Assembly: GCA_964403795.1 (NCBI GenBank)
Contig: CAYOHP010000009.1
Location: 75,592-103,990 of the forward strand
From: CAYOHP01 sp964403795 [NCBI: uncultured bacterium]
GTDB lineage: Bacteria; Muiribacteriota; UBA6191; CAZXTJ01
Direction: 5' to 3'
Length of the DNA stretch: 28,399 bases
The position numbers and the translations under genes are program-made. The first letter of the stretch is position 1, and the number at the start of each line of letters is the position of its first letter. Of this stretch, positions 1-6,846 are shown one piece after another. The notes under the pieces are model-generated. The model was not told the DNA's origin. It did no database searches and saw only the letters and a list, made by a program, of their open reading frames with translations.

Positions 1-277
1 GTCCCAGGAACCCCGCGAAGTTCCCGTCCCGGAACAGCAACCCCCGCTCGGTGTCGGAAACCCGGAAGGTGAGCACCTCGCGGGCCACCTCCGGCTCGCG
101 GGCCAGCAGCTCGATGTCGGGGAGGTCGATGCGGGGGGCGAGCTGCGAGACGCGCTTGACCTCGAGCGGTCGCCAGTCGAAGAGCCAGTGCACGCCGGGA
201 CCCAGGATCCGCTGGAAGTCCCCGTCCCGGTACAGGAAGCCCCGCTCATGCCGGGGGATCACGATGCGTCGGATCAT
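1..277 (-). CDS. Slipin / SPFH (band 7) family protein, N-terminal part only
   Basis: The first 92 codons are visible; the gene runs off the left edge of the window. The start is the ATG at 277, preceded by a strong ribosome site (GGGAGGAGG at 296-288, 10-nt spacing). The protein begins MIRRIVIPRHERGFLYRDGD. It contains the repeated slipin-type motif ERG-[FL]-[LY]-x-RDG-[DN]-F-x(4)-LGPG twice, at about residues 11-28 and again near residues 73-90. Such paired motifs occur in long bacterial slipins ahead of the SPFH domain. Members of the family are membrane-associated scaffold proteins linked to membrane microdomains. The SPFH core itself lies outside the window, so the assignment rests on the N-terminal motifs alone. 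No neighbour indicates a specific role. Confidence 0.72.
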   Translation of the reverse strand, partial: MIRRIVIPRHERGFLYRDGDFQRILGPGVHWLFDWRPLEVKRVSQLAPRIDLPDIELLAREPEVAREVLTFRVSDTERGLLFRDGNFAGFLG

Positions 278-782
278 CTCGGACACGCCTCCTCCCGCAG
301 GGACTTCGCCCCGCGCTCCCCTCCACGCCGGTCACGAGTCCTGGGGGATCGGCGCTCCGGAAGACCCCGTCCGCCGCGGCGGGGACCTCCATGGCGCCGG
401 GGGCTCGGCCTCGCCGGTACCGGGCCTGGACCCGCAGGGCGGGACCTCGGACCCGGGCGGGGACGCCGCCCACCCCGACGCTCCCGGAGGTCCGCTGGCC
501 CGGCCGATGGTGGAGCCCCCCCGCTCCCGGTCTTGCGGGCGCCGATCCCACGCAGGATCCATAGGGTGAGGGATTCGAACCCCCGCGGCTTTCGCCGTAC
601 CAGGTGACACGTTACCAGCGTGGTGCTCGGATTGCCGGACCTCGGAGATGCGGTGGGCCACGGCCTCCGCATCCGTCGAGGCTCGAGAGCTCGTCGGTCC
701 GACGAAATCCCGAGCCGGGCCAGCGTAACATGGGTCCCGACGCGAGGCCCGGCGGTGCCGGCGCCCCGGGAAGGGAGACGGG
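278..782. other. Gene-free stretch of 505 bp with one tRNA-like remnant
   Basis: This is the spacer between the divergent slipin gene and the anchored protein at 783. The reading frames crossing it are arginine/proline/glycine-rich and overlap one another, as expected of non-coding high-GC DNA. None has a convincing start or a recognisable motif. The only structure I can support is the tRNA-like segment at 561-628. A weak -10-like TAACAT lies near 725-731 ahead of the gene at 783, without a good -35. I see nothing else in it. Confidence 0.6.
561..628 (-). other. tRNA-Thr(GGT)-like remnant, probably not functional
   Basis: On the minus strand, 628-608 reads as a D-stem 3' half (GAGC), a linker and an anticodon arm. 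The arm is CACG, then loop CTGGTAA, then CGTG, with GGT at the anticodon position. Positions 584-568 form a textbook T-arm: GGGGG, loop TTCGAAT, CCCTC. Between them is an oversized variable segment holding a perfect tetraloop hairpin (CGGC-GAAA-GCCG, 597-586). The 3' acceptor strand would be ACCCTAT. No matching 5' acceptor strand and no D-stem 5' half are found upstream, and no CCA is encoded. I therefore read it as a degenerate or chimeric tRNA gene rather than a working one. Chance resemblance is not excluded. Confidence 0.35.
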
Positions 783-1568
783 ATGAGCGCCCTGGGCAAC
801 TTCGCCAAGGCGACGTTCGCGGCGGGTGTCGGACTGGTCCTGATCGTGGGCGGCGTGATCACCTACGGGAAGAAGAGCGGCGAAGCGGTGCTCTCCGAAT
901 TCTTCGCCAAGGTCGCGGCGTCGACCCCCGCCCAGATCGAGGCCATGGTCCATCCCGAGCTCGCCAAGAAGGTGGATCCGCAGCTCCTGGCCGCCTTCCT
1001 CGCCGCCATCCCCAAGCGCATGGGCAAGTTCCAGTCGATCCGCCTGAACGGCTTCGAGTACCGCGACAAGGTGGGCCTGGCTGGTAGGGTCCAGCACTAC
1101 GAGGGGACCTTCGCCTTCGAGCAGGGCGACCTGCCCATGGTGATCCAGTTCGTGGAGGGCAAGCTCACCGCGGTCTCCGTCAACAACCAGACCGGCAACG
1201 AGATCGCCGACTCGGTGGCCAAGCTCCCGGACGATCCCGCACGGTACGTCGAGCGCGGCGCCGCCTTCTGGCGGGCGGCCCTGGGCGGCAAGCACGACGA
1301 GGCCTTCGCCATGCTCCACGACAACCTCCAGAAGCAGGTCGGACGGGAAGAGTTCGGGCGCATGTTCGGCCGCATCGAGGGCGAGCTGGGGAGCCTCGGC
1401 TCGCTCGACTACGAGAAGTCGGTGCCCGGGGAGCAGCCCAAGTCGGTGAAGCTCGTGTACCGCATGAGCTTCTCCAACGGGGACACCGTCAAGGGCCACC
1501 TGGTGCTGGTCTTCGACGGACTCCAGACCTACCTGCTCGGCTTCCAGGTCCCCAGCCAGGCCGGCTGA
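783..1568 (+). CDS. Membrane-anchored protein with two similar DUF3887-like domains
   Basis: The protein has 261 aa. The ATG at 783 follows a good ribosome site (AAGGGAGA, about 771-778). An N-terminal hydrophobic segment at about residues 11-29 is probably an uncleaved anchor, which would place the rest outside the cytoplasmic membrane. Two segments of about 105 residues follow, roughly 35-140 and 150-258. They share one plan: a helix with FF or FW, then [EA]-x-[MF]-x-M-[LV]-H, a second amphipathic helix, then strands. This resembles small NTF2-like/DUF3887-type domains, with the second a likely internal duplicate of the first. No catalytic residues are evident. The gene stands alone and is convergent with the radical SAM gene. 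The family call is by eye; that it is a real protein is well supported by length, start and composition. Confidence 0.8.
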   Translation: MSALGNFAKATFAAGVGLVLIVGGVITYGKKSGEAVLSEFFAKVAASTPAQIEAMVHPELAKKVDPQLLAAFLAAIPKRMGKFQSIRLNGFEYRDKVGLAGRVQHYEGTFAFEQGDLPMVIQFVEGKLTAVSVNNQTGNEIADSVAKLPDDPARYVERGAAFWRAALGGKHDEAFAMLHDNLQKQVGREEFGRMFGRIEGELGSLGSLDYEKSVPGEQPKSVKLVYRMSFSNGDTVKGHLVLVFDGLQTYLLGFQVPSQAG

Positions 1569-1621
1569 GCTCTCGCTCCGTCACGCTGGCGTCGCGACCA
1601 GGGCGGACGACCCGGCCCGCC

Positions 1622-3649
1622 TCACCGCGTCTTCGGCCGGTAGCCCTTCCCAGGGGCCTGGCGCGAGGTGCGCCGGCGACCCGGCGGTCCTCCTGTCCCA
1701 CCCGCCCGGTCCCGGCGCGGTGAAGGCACGGTGTGGACGTGGTCGGGGCGGGCCGCCTGGTCCGCCTGCCGGCGACGGGCCTCGAAGGCCTCCCGGGGTG
1801 GCTCGGCCGGGATCAGGGCGTCGCACCCTCCCCCGATCAGGTCCTCCCGTCCGGCCTCGACCAGTGCCTCGCGCACCGCGAACCAGTTCGCCGGCTTGAA
1901 GAACTGGAGCAGGGCCCTCTGGAGCTTGCGGTCCCTGAGCCCCTTGGCGGTGGCCACCGGCTTCTTCGTGAACGGGTCGATCCCCGTGTAGTACATGGCG
2001 GTGGCCACGTCGAAGGGCGCCGGGATGAAGTCCTGCACCTGGTCGGGCCGGTAGCCGTTGCGTTTCAGGAAGACCGCCAGGTCGATCATGGCGTGGAGAT
2101 CGCTCCCCGGGTGGCTGGCGATGAAGTAGGGCACCAGGTACTGCTTCTTGCCCGCCTTCTCCGACTCCTCCCGGAACACCTCCGCGAACTCCTCGAAGTC
2201 CCCGACCGGGGGCTTTCGCATGCGGGCCAGCACTTCGGGGTCGGTATGCTCGGGAGCCACCTTGAGGAGCCCGCCGACGTGGTGGGCCGCCATCTCCGCC
2301 ATGTACTCCGGCGAGCGCTTGGCGAGGTCCATACGGATCCCGCTGGCCACCAGCACCTTCTTCACGCCCGGTACCTCGCGGGCCTCGCGCAGCACCTCGA
2401 GCAGCGGGCCATGGTCGGTCCCCAGCAGCCGGCACACGGTCGGGAACACGCAGGACTGGCGCCGGCACACCACCTCGATCTCGGGCCTGGTGCAGCGCAT
2501 CTCGTACATGTTGGCGGTGGGCCCGCCCACGTCCGAGACGATGCCCTTGAAGTCGGGCTGGCTGGCCATGGCCTCGATCTCCCCGACGATCGACTCCTTG
2601 CTCCGCGATTGGATGATCCGGCCCTGGTGGGTGGTGATGGAGCAGAAGGTGCAGCCGCCGAAGCAGCCCCGCATCACCGTCACCGAGTCCTTGATCATCT
2701 CGAAGGCCGGGATCGCCTCGCGGTACCCCGGATGCGGTCGCCTCGTATAGGGAAGGCCGTAGATGCCGTCCATGGCGGCGGTCGAGAGGGGCAGGGACGG
2801 CGGGGTGCACACCACGGCCCGGTCGGCGTGACGCTGCATCAGCGCCCGGGCATTCCAGGGATTGGTCTCGTGGTGGATGAGCTTGGTCGCCTCCGCGAAC
2901 GCAGCCTTGTCGGCGGCCACCGCCTCGAAGCTGGGGATCTCCAGCACGTCCTCCGGAACCGGCTCGGAGGCGCCCAGGGCATAGGCCACGCCCCGCATGG
3001 AGCGGAGGTCCTTCACGCTCCCGCCGGCCGCCAGCCGCCGGGCGATCTCCAGGATCCCCTCCTCGCCCATGCCGAAGACCACCAGGTCGGCCTTGCAGTC
3101 GAGCAGGATCGAACGGCGGACCTTGTCGCTCCAGAAGTCGTAGTGGGCCAGGCGGCGGAGCGAGGCCTCGACCCCGCCTGCGATCACCGGCACCCCCTTG
3201 TAGGCCTCTCGGGCCCGCTGGCAGTAGGCCAGGGTGGCCCGGTCGGGCCGCAACCCGATGCGACCTCCCGGCGAGTAGGCGTCGCGGTTGCGCACCTTCT
3301 TGTTCGCCGTGTAGTGGTTGATCATCGAATCCATGTTCCCGGCGGAGATGGCGTAGAAGAGGCGGGGGCGCCCGAAGCGCCGCCAGTCGTCGCAGCGCTC
3401 CCAGTCGGGCTGGGACACGATCCCGACCCGGAACCCCCCGGCCTCGAGCACCCGCCCGAGCAGCGCCATGGCGAAGCTCGGGTGGTCGACATAGGCGTCG
3501 CCGGTCACGAACACCACGTCGACCTCGTCCCAGCCGCGCGCCCGGGCCTCGGCCGCGGTCATCGGCAGGGGACGATCCGCGATCCTCGGCACCGGAGTAG
3601 CGGCCGGGGCCTCGTCGGCGAAGGCCACCAGGTCATAGAGGTCTTCCAC
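1622..3649 (-). CDS. ygiQ: YgiQ-family radical SAM protein (UPF0313)
   Basis: This 675-aa protein is somewhat shorter than E. coli YgiQ (about 740 aa) and has the family order. The N-terminal YgiQ region is at about residues 30-300, with VTGDAYVDHPSF at 48-59. The radical SAM core starts at the CxxxCxxC cluster Cys329-Cys333-Cys336 (CFGGCTFC), which binds a 4Fe-4S cluster and S-adenosylmethionine. A typical C-terminal domain is at about 520-630 (QVQDFIPAPFDVATAMYYTG) and is followed by a basic tail rich in Arg and Pro. The substrate of YgiQ enzymes is, to my knowledge, not established. The start is a GTG at 3649 with only a weak ribosome site. An internal ATG at residue 30 sits exactly at the conserved LPMT segment and would remove sequence that family members usually have. 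The 5' end is divergent from the membrane-protein gene with only about 65 bp between them. Confidence 0.93.
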   Translation of the reverse strand: MEDLYDLVAFADEAPAATPVPRIADRPLPMTAAEARARGWDEVDVVFVTGDAYVDHPSFAMALLGRVLEAGGFRVGIVSQPDWERCDDWRRFGRPRLFYAISAGNMDSMINHYTANKKVRNRDAYSPGGRIGLRPDRATLAYCQRAREAYKGVPVIAGGVEASLRRLAHYDFWSDKVRRSILLDCKADLVVFGMGEEGILEIARRLAAGGSVKDLRSMRGVAYALGASEPVPEDVLEIPSFEAVAADKAAFAEATKLIHHETNPWNARALMQRHADRAVVCTPPSLPLSTAAMDGIYGLPYTRRPHPGYREAIPAFEMIKDSVTVMRGCFGGCTFCSITTHQGRIIQSRSKESIVGEIEAMASQPDFKGIVSDVGGPTANMYEMRCTRPEIEVVCRRQSCVFPTVCRLLGTDHGPLLEVLREAREVPGVKKVLVASGIRMDLAKRSPEYMAEMAAHHVGGLLKVAPEHTDPEVLARMRKPPVGDFEEFAEVFREESEKAGKKQYLVPYFIASHPGSDLHAMIDLAVFLKRNGYRPDQVQDFIPAPFDVATAMYYTGIDPFTKKPVATAKGLRDRKLQRALLQFFKPANWFAVREALVEAGREDLIGGGCDALIPAEPPREAFEARRRQADQAARPDHVHTVPSPRRDRAGGTGGPPGRRRTSRQAPGKGYRPKTR

Positions 3650-3714
3650 GATCCGAATTGTACTTCCCCGGCCCCGCTCCCGGGATCGGCGGCTCGCGGC
3701 TACTCTTCCCGGTG

Positions 3715-4737
3715 ATGTCCGAAAGCCGCGTTCCCGGCTCGTCCCCGGTGCCCCTGGGGGCCTTCGACAACGCCCTGGTCCGGACCCCGGAACCCGAGGA
3801 CCTGGCCTCCGCCGCCCGGGTCGGGGCCCTGGCTTCCGTGCTCCCCGCCATCGCCCTCTCGGTCCCGATCCCCTTCCTCTGGCAGGAGGTCTTCTGGTGG
3901 CCGATCCGGGCCCTGGCCCAGATCATGCCCGGGGCGCCCGCCACCTTCCTGTGGGCCACGGTGATCTTCGTGCTCCCCGCCCTGCTGGCGATCCCGGTCT
4001 CCTGGGTGACGCGCAAGGTGGTGGCGAGCCGGGGCCGGCGCCATCCCGAGCTCGGGAAGGCAGCCGCGGCGGGAGCCTGCCTTGCCGCCACCCTGGCGAC
4101 GCTCACGGTGATCGTGGGCAAGAACCTCGTCATCTTCGAGCCCGAGTGGATCGGCCTCCAGCTCATGGCCACGGCCCTGGGAATCGGAGTACTCGGAGCC
4201 AGGACCTTCGGCGCCGTGCGCGGCGAGAAGGGCCAGAAGGAGCCCGTGCCCGCGCTCTACGCGGGCCTGGCGACGGCCGGCCTGACCGGACCGCTCCTCT
4301 TCCTCGGGGCGACCCTCTGGGGCCTCGCCGCCCACCTGGTCCCGGCCCTCTCCCCGGTGGCCCTCGCCAAGGCGGTCGGCCTGACCGGCGGACTCGCCCG
4401 CTCGGTGGGAGCGCTGGCCGTCGGGCTGGTGGCGATGGCCCCGCTCACGGCCATGGCCGGGCGTGCCTCCCGCCGCTTCTTCCCCGCCGCCCCCACGCCG
4501 GTGCTCCGTGCCGGGGTCCTGCTCCCCACCCTGGTGGCGCTCTCTTTCGTGACCGCCCCCCTGCTCACCGGGGCCATCCCGCTCACCGCCAAGCGCTTCT
4601 GGATCCTGGTGATGGCCTGGATCGCAGGTCTCGCGGCCCAGGGCCTGGCCACCCGGGTGTCGCTCCCCTCGATACCCCGCGAGCGGAACCAGCAGCTGGG
4701 AGCCGGATCGGATCCCCTGGAGCTGCCCGCAGGATAG
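3715..4737 (+). CDS. Polytopic inner-membrane protein of unknown function
   Basis: The protein has 340 aa. I take the ATG at 3715; an in-frame TTG at 3658 would add 19 residues that overlap the divergent gene's upstream region. It has about eight hydrophobic segments, at residues 36-60, 77-99, 112-133, 143-164, 180-210, 218-250, 263-288 and 293-315. A short cytoplasmic-looking N-terminus (about 30 aa) and a polar C-terminus flank them. The loops are short and rich in Gly, Ala and Pro, and I see no conserved catalytic or transporter motif. I do not recognise the family. It ends 11 bp from the convergent aminotransferase gene. The ribosome site before 3715 is poor, so the exact start is uncertain, although the reading frame is secure from the membrane-segment pattern. 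Confidence 0.78.
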   Translation: MSESRVPGSSPVPLGAFDNALVRTPEPEDLASAARVGALASVLPAIALSVPIPFLWQEVFWWPIRALAQIMPGAPATFLWATVIFVLPALLAIPVSWVTRKVVASRGRRHPELGKAAAAGACLAATLATLTVIVGKNLVIFEPEWIGLQLMATALGIGVLGARTFGAVRGEKGQKEPVPALYAGLATAGLTGPLLFLGATLWGLAAHLVPALSPVALAKAVGLTGGLARSVGALAVGLVAMAPLTAMAGRASRRFFPAAPTPVLRAGVLLPTLVALSFVTAPLLTGAIPLTAKRFWILVMAWIAGLAAQGLATRVSLPSIPRERNQQLGAGSDPLELPAG

Positions 4738-4748
4738 GGTCCCGACGA

Positions 4749-5969
4749 TCAGTGCTGGGCGGCCAGTCCCCGGTCCAGGGTCTCGATCTGGTCGACGGTC
4801 ATGCCGCCGAAGGAAAAGCGCACCGAGCCGGGGAGCCCGAAGGCGGCGCCCGGGACGATGCTCACGACCCCGGCCACCAGCATCGCCTCGCAGAAGGCCG
4901 CGTCGTCCCCCTCGAACCAGTCCGGGACCGACGCCATGAGGAAGATGGTCCCCTCGGGCTTGTGACCCGGGCGGCCCACCGGCTTCATCCCGTGCTTCCC
5001 GAGCACCGCCACCAGCCGGTCGCGCCGGAGCTTCATCTCGTCCCTAACCTTGGTGATCAGGGTCGGGGGCTGGCCCTCGCGCATCGCCGCGAGATCGGAC
5101 TCGAGCAGGGCCAGCAGGCGCTTCTGGCCGGGCACATTGGGGCTGGCGGTATTGGCCCGGAGCAGCCGACGCAGGATCCGGTCGGTCAGGTCGCGGTTCG
5201 AAGCCAGCACGTACCCGACGCGGGCCCCGGGCAGCAGGTACTCCTTGGAGGCCGATCCGATCGCCACCACGTTCCCGGGGGCCAGGGGCAACAGGCTCTG
5301 GGGCGGGTTGCCGTCGAAGCGCAGGCGCCCGTACACCTCGTCGGAGATGCAGACCAGCCCGAGCTTCTCGATCAAGGCGGCCAGCTCCCGGGCCTCGCCG
5401 GGCGAGAGCACCGCCCCCGTCGGGTTGCACGGGAAGTTCGCCACCATCACCTCGATGCCGAGGTCCGTGATCTTCGCCTCCAGGCCCGCCAGATCCAGCC
5501 TTCCCTCGGAATCGAAGAAGTCGATGACCTCGGTACGACCCCCGGCAAGCTCGACGCCGTTGGTGTAGTTCTCCCAGTGCCCCCGCGACACGGCCACCAC
5601 CCGGTCGGTCGCGAAGCAGTGGAAGAGCAGCGAGAGGGCCTCGGCCGCCCCGGTGGTCACGCACACGTTCACGGCAGAGAGGCCGCCCTTGCCGGGCTCC
5701 AGGCCATGGGAGAGGTTCCAGCTCTCGGCGATGGCACGGCGGAGTTCCTCGAGGCCGACCGGTGGCGCGTACAGGATCTCGAGGTCGGGCTCGATCCCCG
5801 AGATCTGCCCGATGTCGGCGCGCACCAGCTTGGGGTGCGTCTTGCGCAGCTCGGCGGCCCGGGCCGCGATCGACGGGATGGGCGTCTCCCGGCGCACGAT
5901 CCCGAGGAGCCCGGTGGGCAGCAGCTCTTCGGCGTTGTCCAGGGGTGAGCGTCGCTTGCCGGGCTTCAT
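4749..5969 (-). CDS. PLP-dependent aminotransferase, class I/II
   Basis: The 406-aa protein starts at the ATG at 5969, with an excellent ribosome site (GGAGGAGGCAGG directly upstream). Fold type I hallmarks are visible. They are TTGAAEAL at 105-112 for cofactor phosphate contact, Asn182 in NFPCNPTGA, Asp210 and Tyr213 in SDEVYG, and Lys242 in SASKEYLLPGARVGY as the Schiff-base lysine. Arg384 in VRFSFG is the expected substrate carboxylate binder. The length is normal for the aspartate/alanine/aromatic aminotransferase group. Sequence alone does not fix the amino donor or acceptor. The gene follows the receiver-domain gene on the same strand after a 170-bp spacer with strong hairpins, so it is probably transcribed separately. 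It converges with the membrane-protein gene. Confidence 0.92.
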   Translation of the reverse strand: MKPGKRRSPLDNAEELLPTGLLGIVRRETPIPSIAARAAELRKTHPKLVRADIGQISGIEPDLEILYAPPVGLEELRRAIAESWNLSHGLEPGKGGLSAVNVCVTTGAAEALSLLFHCFATDRVVAVSRGHWENYTNGVELAGGRTEVIDFFDSEGRLDLAGLEAKITDLGIEVMVANFPCNPTGAVLSPGEARELAALIEKLGLVCISDEVYGRLRFDGNPPQSLLPLAPGNVVAIGSASKEYLLPGARVGYVLASNRDLTDRILRRLLRANTASPNVPGQKRLLALLESDLAAMREGQPPTLITKVRDEMKLRRDRLVAVLGKHGMKPVGRPGHKPEGTIFLMASVPDWFEGDDAAFCEAMLVAGVVSIVPGAAFGLPGSVRFSFGGMTVDQIETLDRGLAAQH

Positions 5970-6066
5970 CCTGCCTCCTCCTCCGGGACCTCTGAGGGAT
6001 CCTCGGGTCGAGGCGGATTCTGCGTCCCCGGGGGTCCGCGAGGGAAGCCTGGAGATCGGAGGGGAC

Positions 6067-6105
6067 CCGGATCCGGGATCCGGACCCCCCGAGATCCGCT
6101 CGGGG
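6067..6105 (-). terminator. Pair of strong hairpins between receiver gene and aminotransferase gene
   Basis: Two adjacent inverted repeats lie here. CCGGATCC-G-GGATCCGG (6067-6083) is perfect with 8-bp arms, and CCCCGAG-ATCCG-CTCGGGG (6087-6105) is perfect with 7-bp arms. They sit about 35 bp beyond the receiver gene's stop codon. They could end its transcript, although there is no T-run. A hairpin leader of the aminotransferase message is the alternative. Confidence 0.4.
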
Positions 6106-6139
6106 AGCCGGTCTCGAGATCCCCTGGGACCACCCGCCC

Positions 6140-6643
6140 TCAGACCGAAGTGGAGGTGGGCACCAGACTGCGGGCCCGGGCCAGGAGCACGTCGAGGTCG
6201 AAGGGCTTGTCGAAGACCGCGTCCGCCCCCAGGACACATGCCTCGTCGTGGAACTCGGGCTCGCCGAAGGCCGTCACCAGGATCACCGGGAACCGCCAGC
6301 GCGAGGCGCGCAGGCTCCGCAGGGCGTCGAGACCGGTCCATCCCGGCATGCGCTGGTCGGCGACCAGCAGGTCGATCCGCATCGAGTCCGGCGAGAGGAG
6401 GGCGCTGGCCAGACGGTCGGCCAGGGCCAGACCGTTGGCGGCCTCGAGGACCTCGTAGCCGGCGCGCCGGAAGTGCCCTGCCACCAGCCGCCGCAGCTCG
6501 AAATCGTCCTCCGCGATCAGGACCCTGGGGGGGGTATCGAGACTCGGCAGGGAACGCAACCGGGGACGCGGGTCCCGCACCCGCTCCTCCCCTTCGCCGA
6601 AGCCGTCCTCCCTCTGGGCCAGCACCGAGATCCGCCCGGACAC
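6140..6643 (-). CDS. Stand-alone response-regulator receiver (CheY-like) protein
   Basis: The protein has 167 aa: an N-terminal extension of about 38 residues, poor in predicted structure, then a single receiver domain (about 39-160) with no output domain. The phosphorylation machinery is complete: acidic pair Asp46-Asp47 (IAEDD), phospho-acceptor Asp96 (LLVADQRMPG), Thr124 (LVTAFG) and Lys146 (FDKPF). I prefer the GTG at 6643 because GAGGAGG lies 5 nt upstream of it. An in-frame GTG at 6670 would add 9 residues. A sigma-54 promoter match (6709-6694) sits about 50 bp upstream. The probable phosphodonor is the histidine kinase encoded upstream on the same strand, but that is inferred from proximity. 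Such proteins often act as phosphate sinks or through protein partners. Confidence 0.88.
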   Translation of the reverse strand: MSGRISVLAQREDGFGEGEERVRDPRPRLRSLPSLDTPPRVLIAEDDFELRRLVAGHFRRAGYEVLEAANGLALADRLASALLSPDSMRIDLLVADQRMPGWTGLDALRSLRASRWRFPVILVTAFGEPEFHDEACVLGADAVFDKPFDLDVLLARARSLVPTSTSV

Positions 6644-6648
6644 GTCCG

Positions 6649-6655
6649 CCTCCTC
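6649..6655 (-). promoter_or_regulatory. Ribosome binding site deciding the receiver-gene start
   Basis: GAGGAGG on the minus strand lies 5 nt before the GTG at 6643. The alternative in-frame GTG at 6670 has only GGAG about 6 nt upstream and would leave a very short leader after the predicted sigma-54 start. Confidence 0.6.
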
Positions 6656-6693
6656 GGGAGCCGGATCCACGCTCGACTCCCGGAGCCGCCCAT

Positions 6694-6709
6694 CGCACGA
6701 GTCATGCCG
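6694..6709 (-). promoter_or_regulatory. Sigma-54 promoter (-24/-12) of the receiver gene
   Basis: The minus strand reads CGGCAT-GACTC-GTGCG. Against the sigma-54 consensus TGGCAY-N5-TTGCW it keeps GGCAT at -24 and TGC at -12 with exact spacing, and has two mismatches. The predicted transcript start is near 6683, giving a leader of about 40 nt to the GTG at 6643. Three GGGG-N7-CCCC dyads lie upstream at activator-site distance. Confidence 0.5.
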
Positions 6710-6774
6710 GATCCGGTCGGTCCGTTACCCACGAGCCTTCCCGGGTTCCGCCCGTCCAGACACATGGGGAAGGC

Positions 6775-6831
6775 GGGGAGTTCCTCCCCGGAGCCCTGGG
6801 GAAGGTTTCCCCGAGTGGGGTGCTCCTCCCC
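6775..6831. promoter_or_regulatory. Three GGGG-N7-CCCC dyads, candidate activator sites
   Basis: Three 15-bp elements of identical design lie at 6775-6789 (GGGGAGTTCCTCCCC), 6798-6812 (GGGGAAGGTTTCCCC) and 6817-6831 (GGGGTGCTCCTCCCC). Centres at 6782, 6805 and 6824 are 23 and 19 bp apart, close to two helical turns. They are about 99, 122 and 141 bp upstream of the predicted sigma-54 start of the receiver gene, the normal range for enhancer-binding proteins. They begin right after the NtrC-type regulator gene ends, making its product the first candidate to bind. A role as RNA hairpins ending the regulator transcript is possible too. Confidence 0.5.
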
Positions 6832-6846
6832 GGGAGGCCGGCGACC

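Noticed and set aside
246-551. Open frames of about 100-175 codons in the 278-782 spacer
   Set aside because: They overlap each other in several frames, overlap the slipin start, are Arg/Pro/Gly-rich and have no plausible starts or domains.
561-650. A functional tRNA gene at this position
   Set aside because: No 5' acceptor strand pairs with ACCCTAT in the next 90 bases and the D-stem 5' half is missing; kept only as a tRNA-like remnant.
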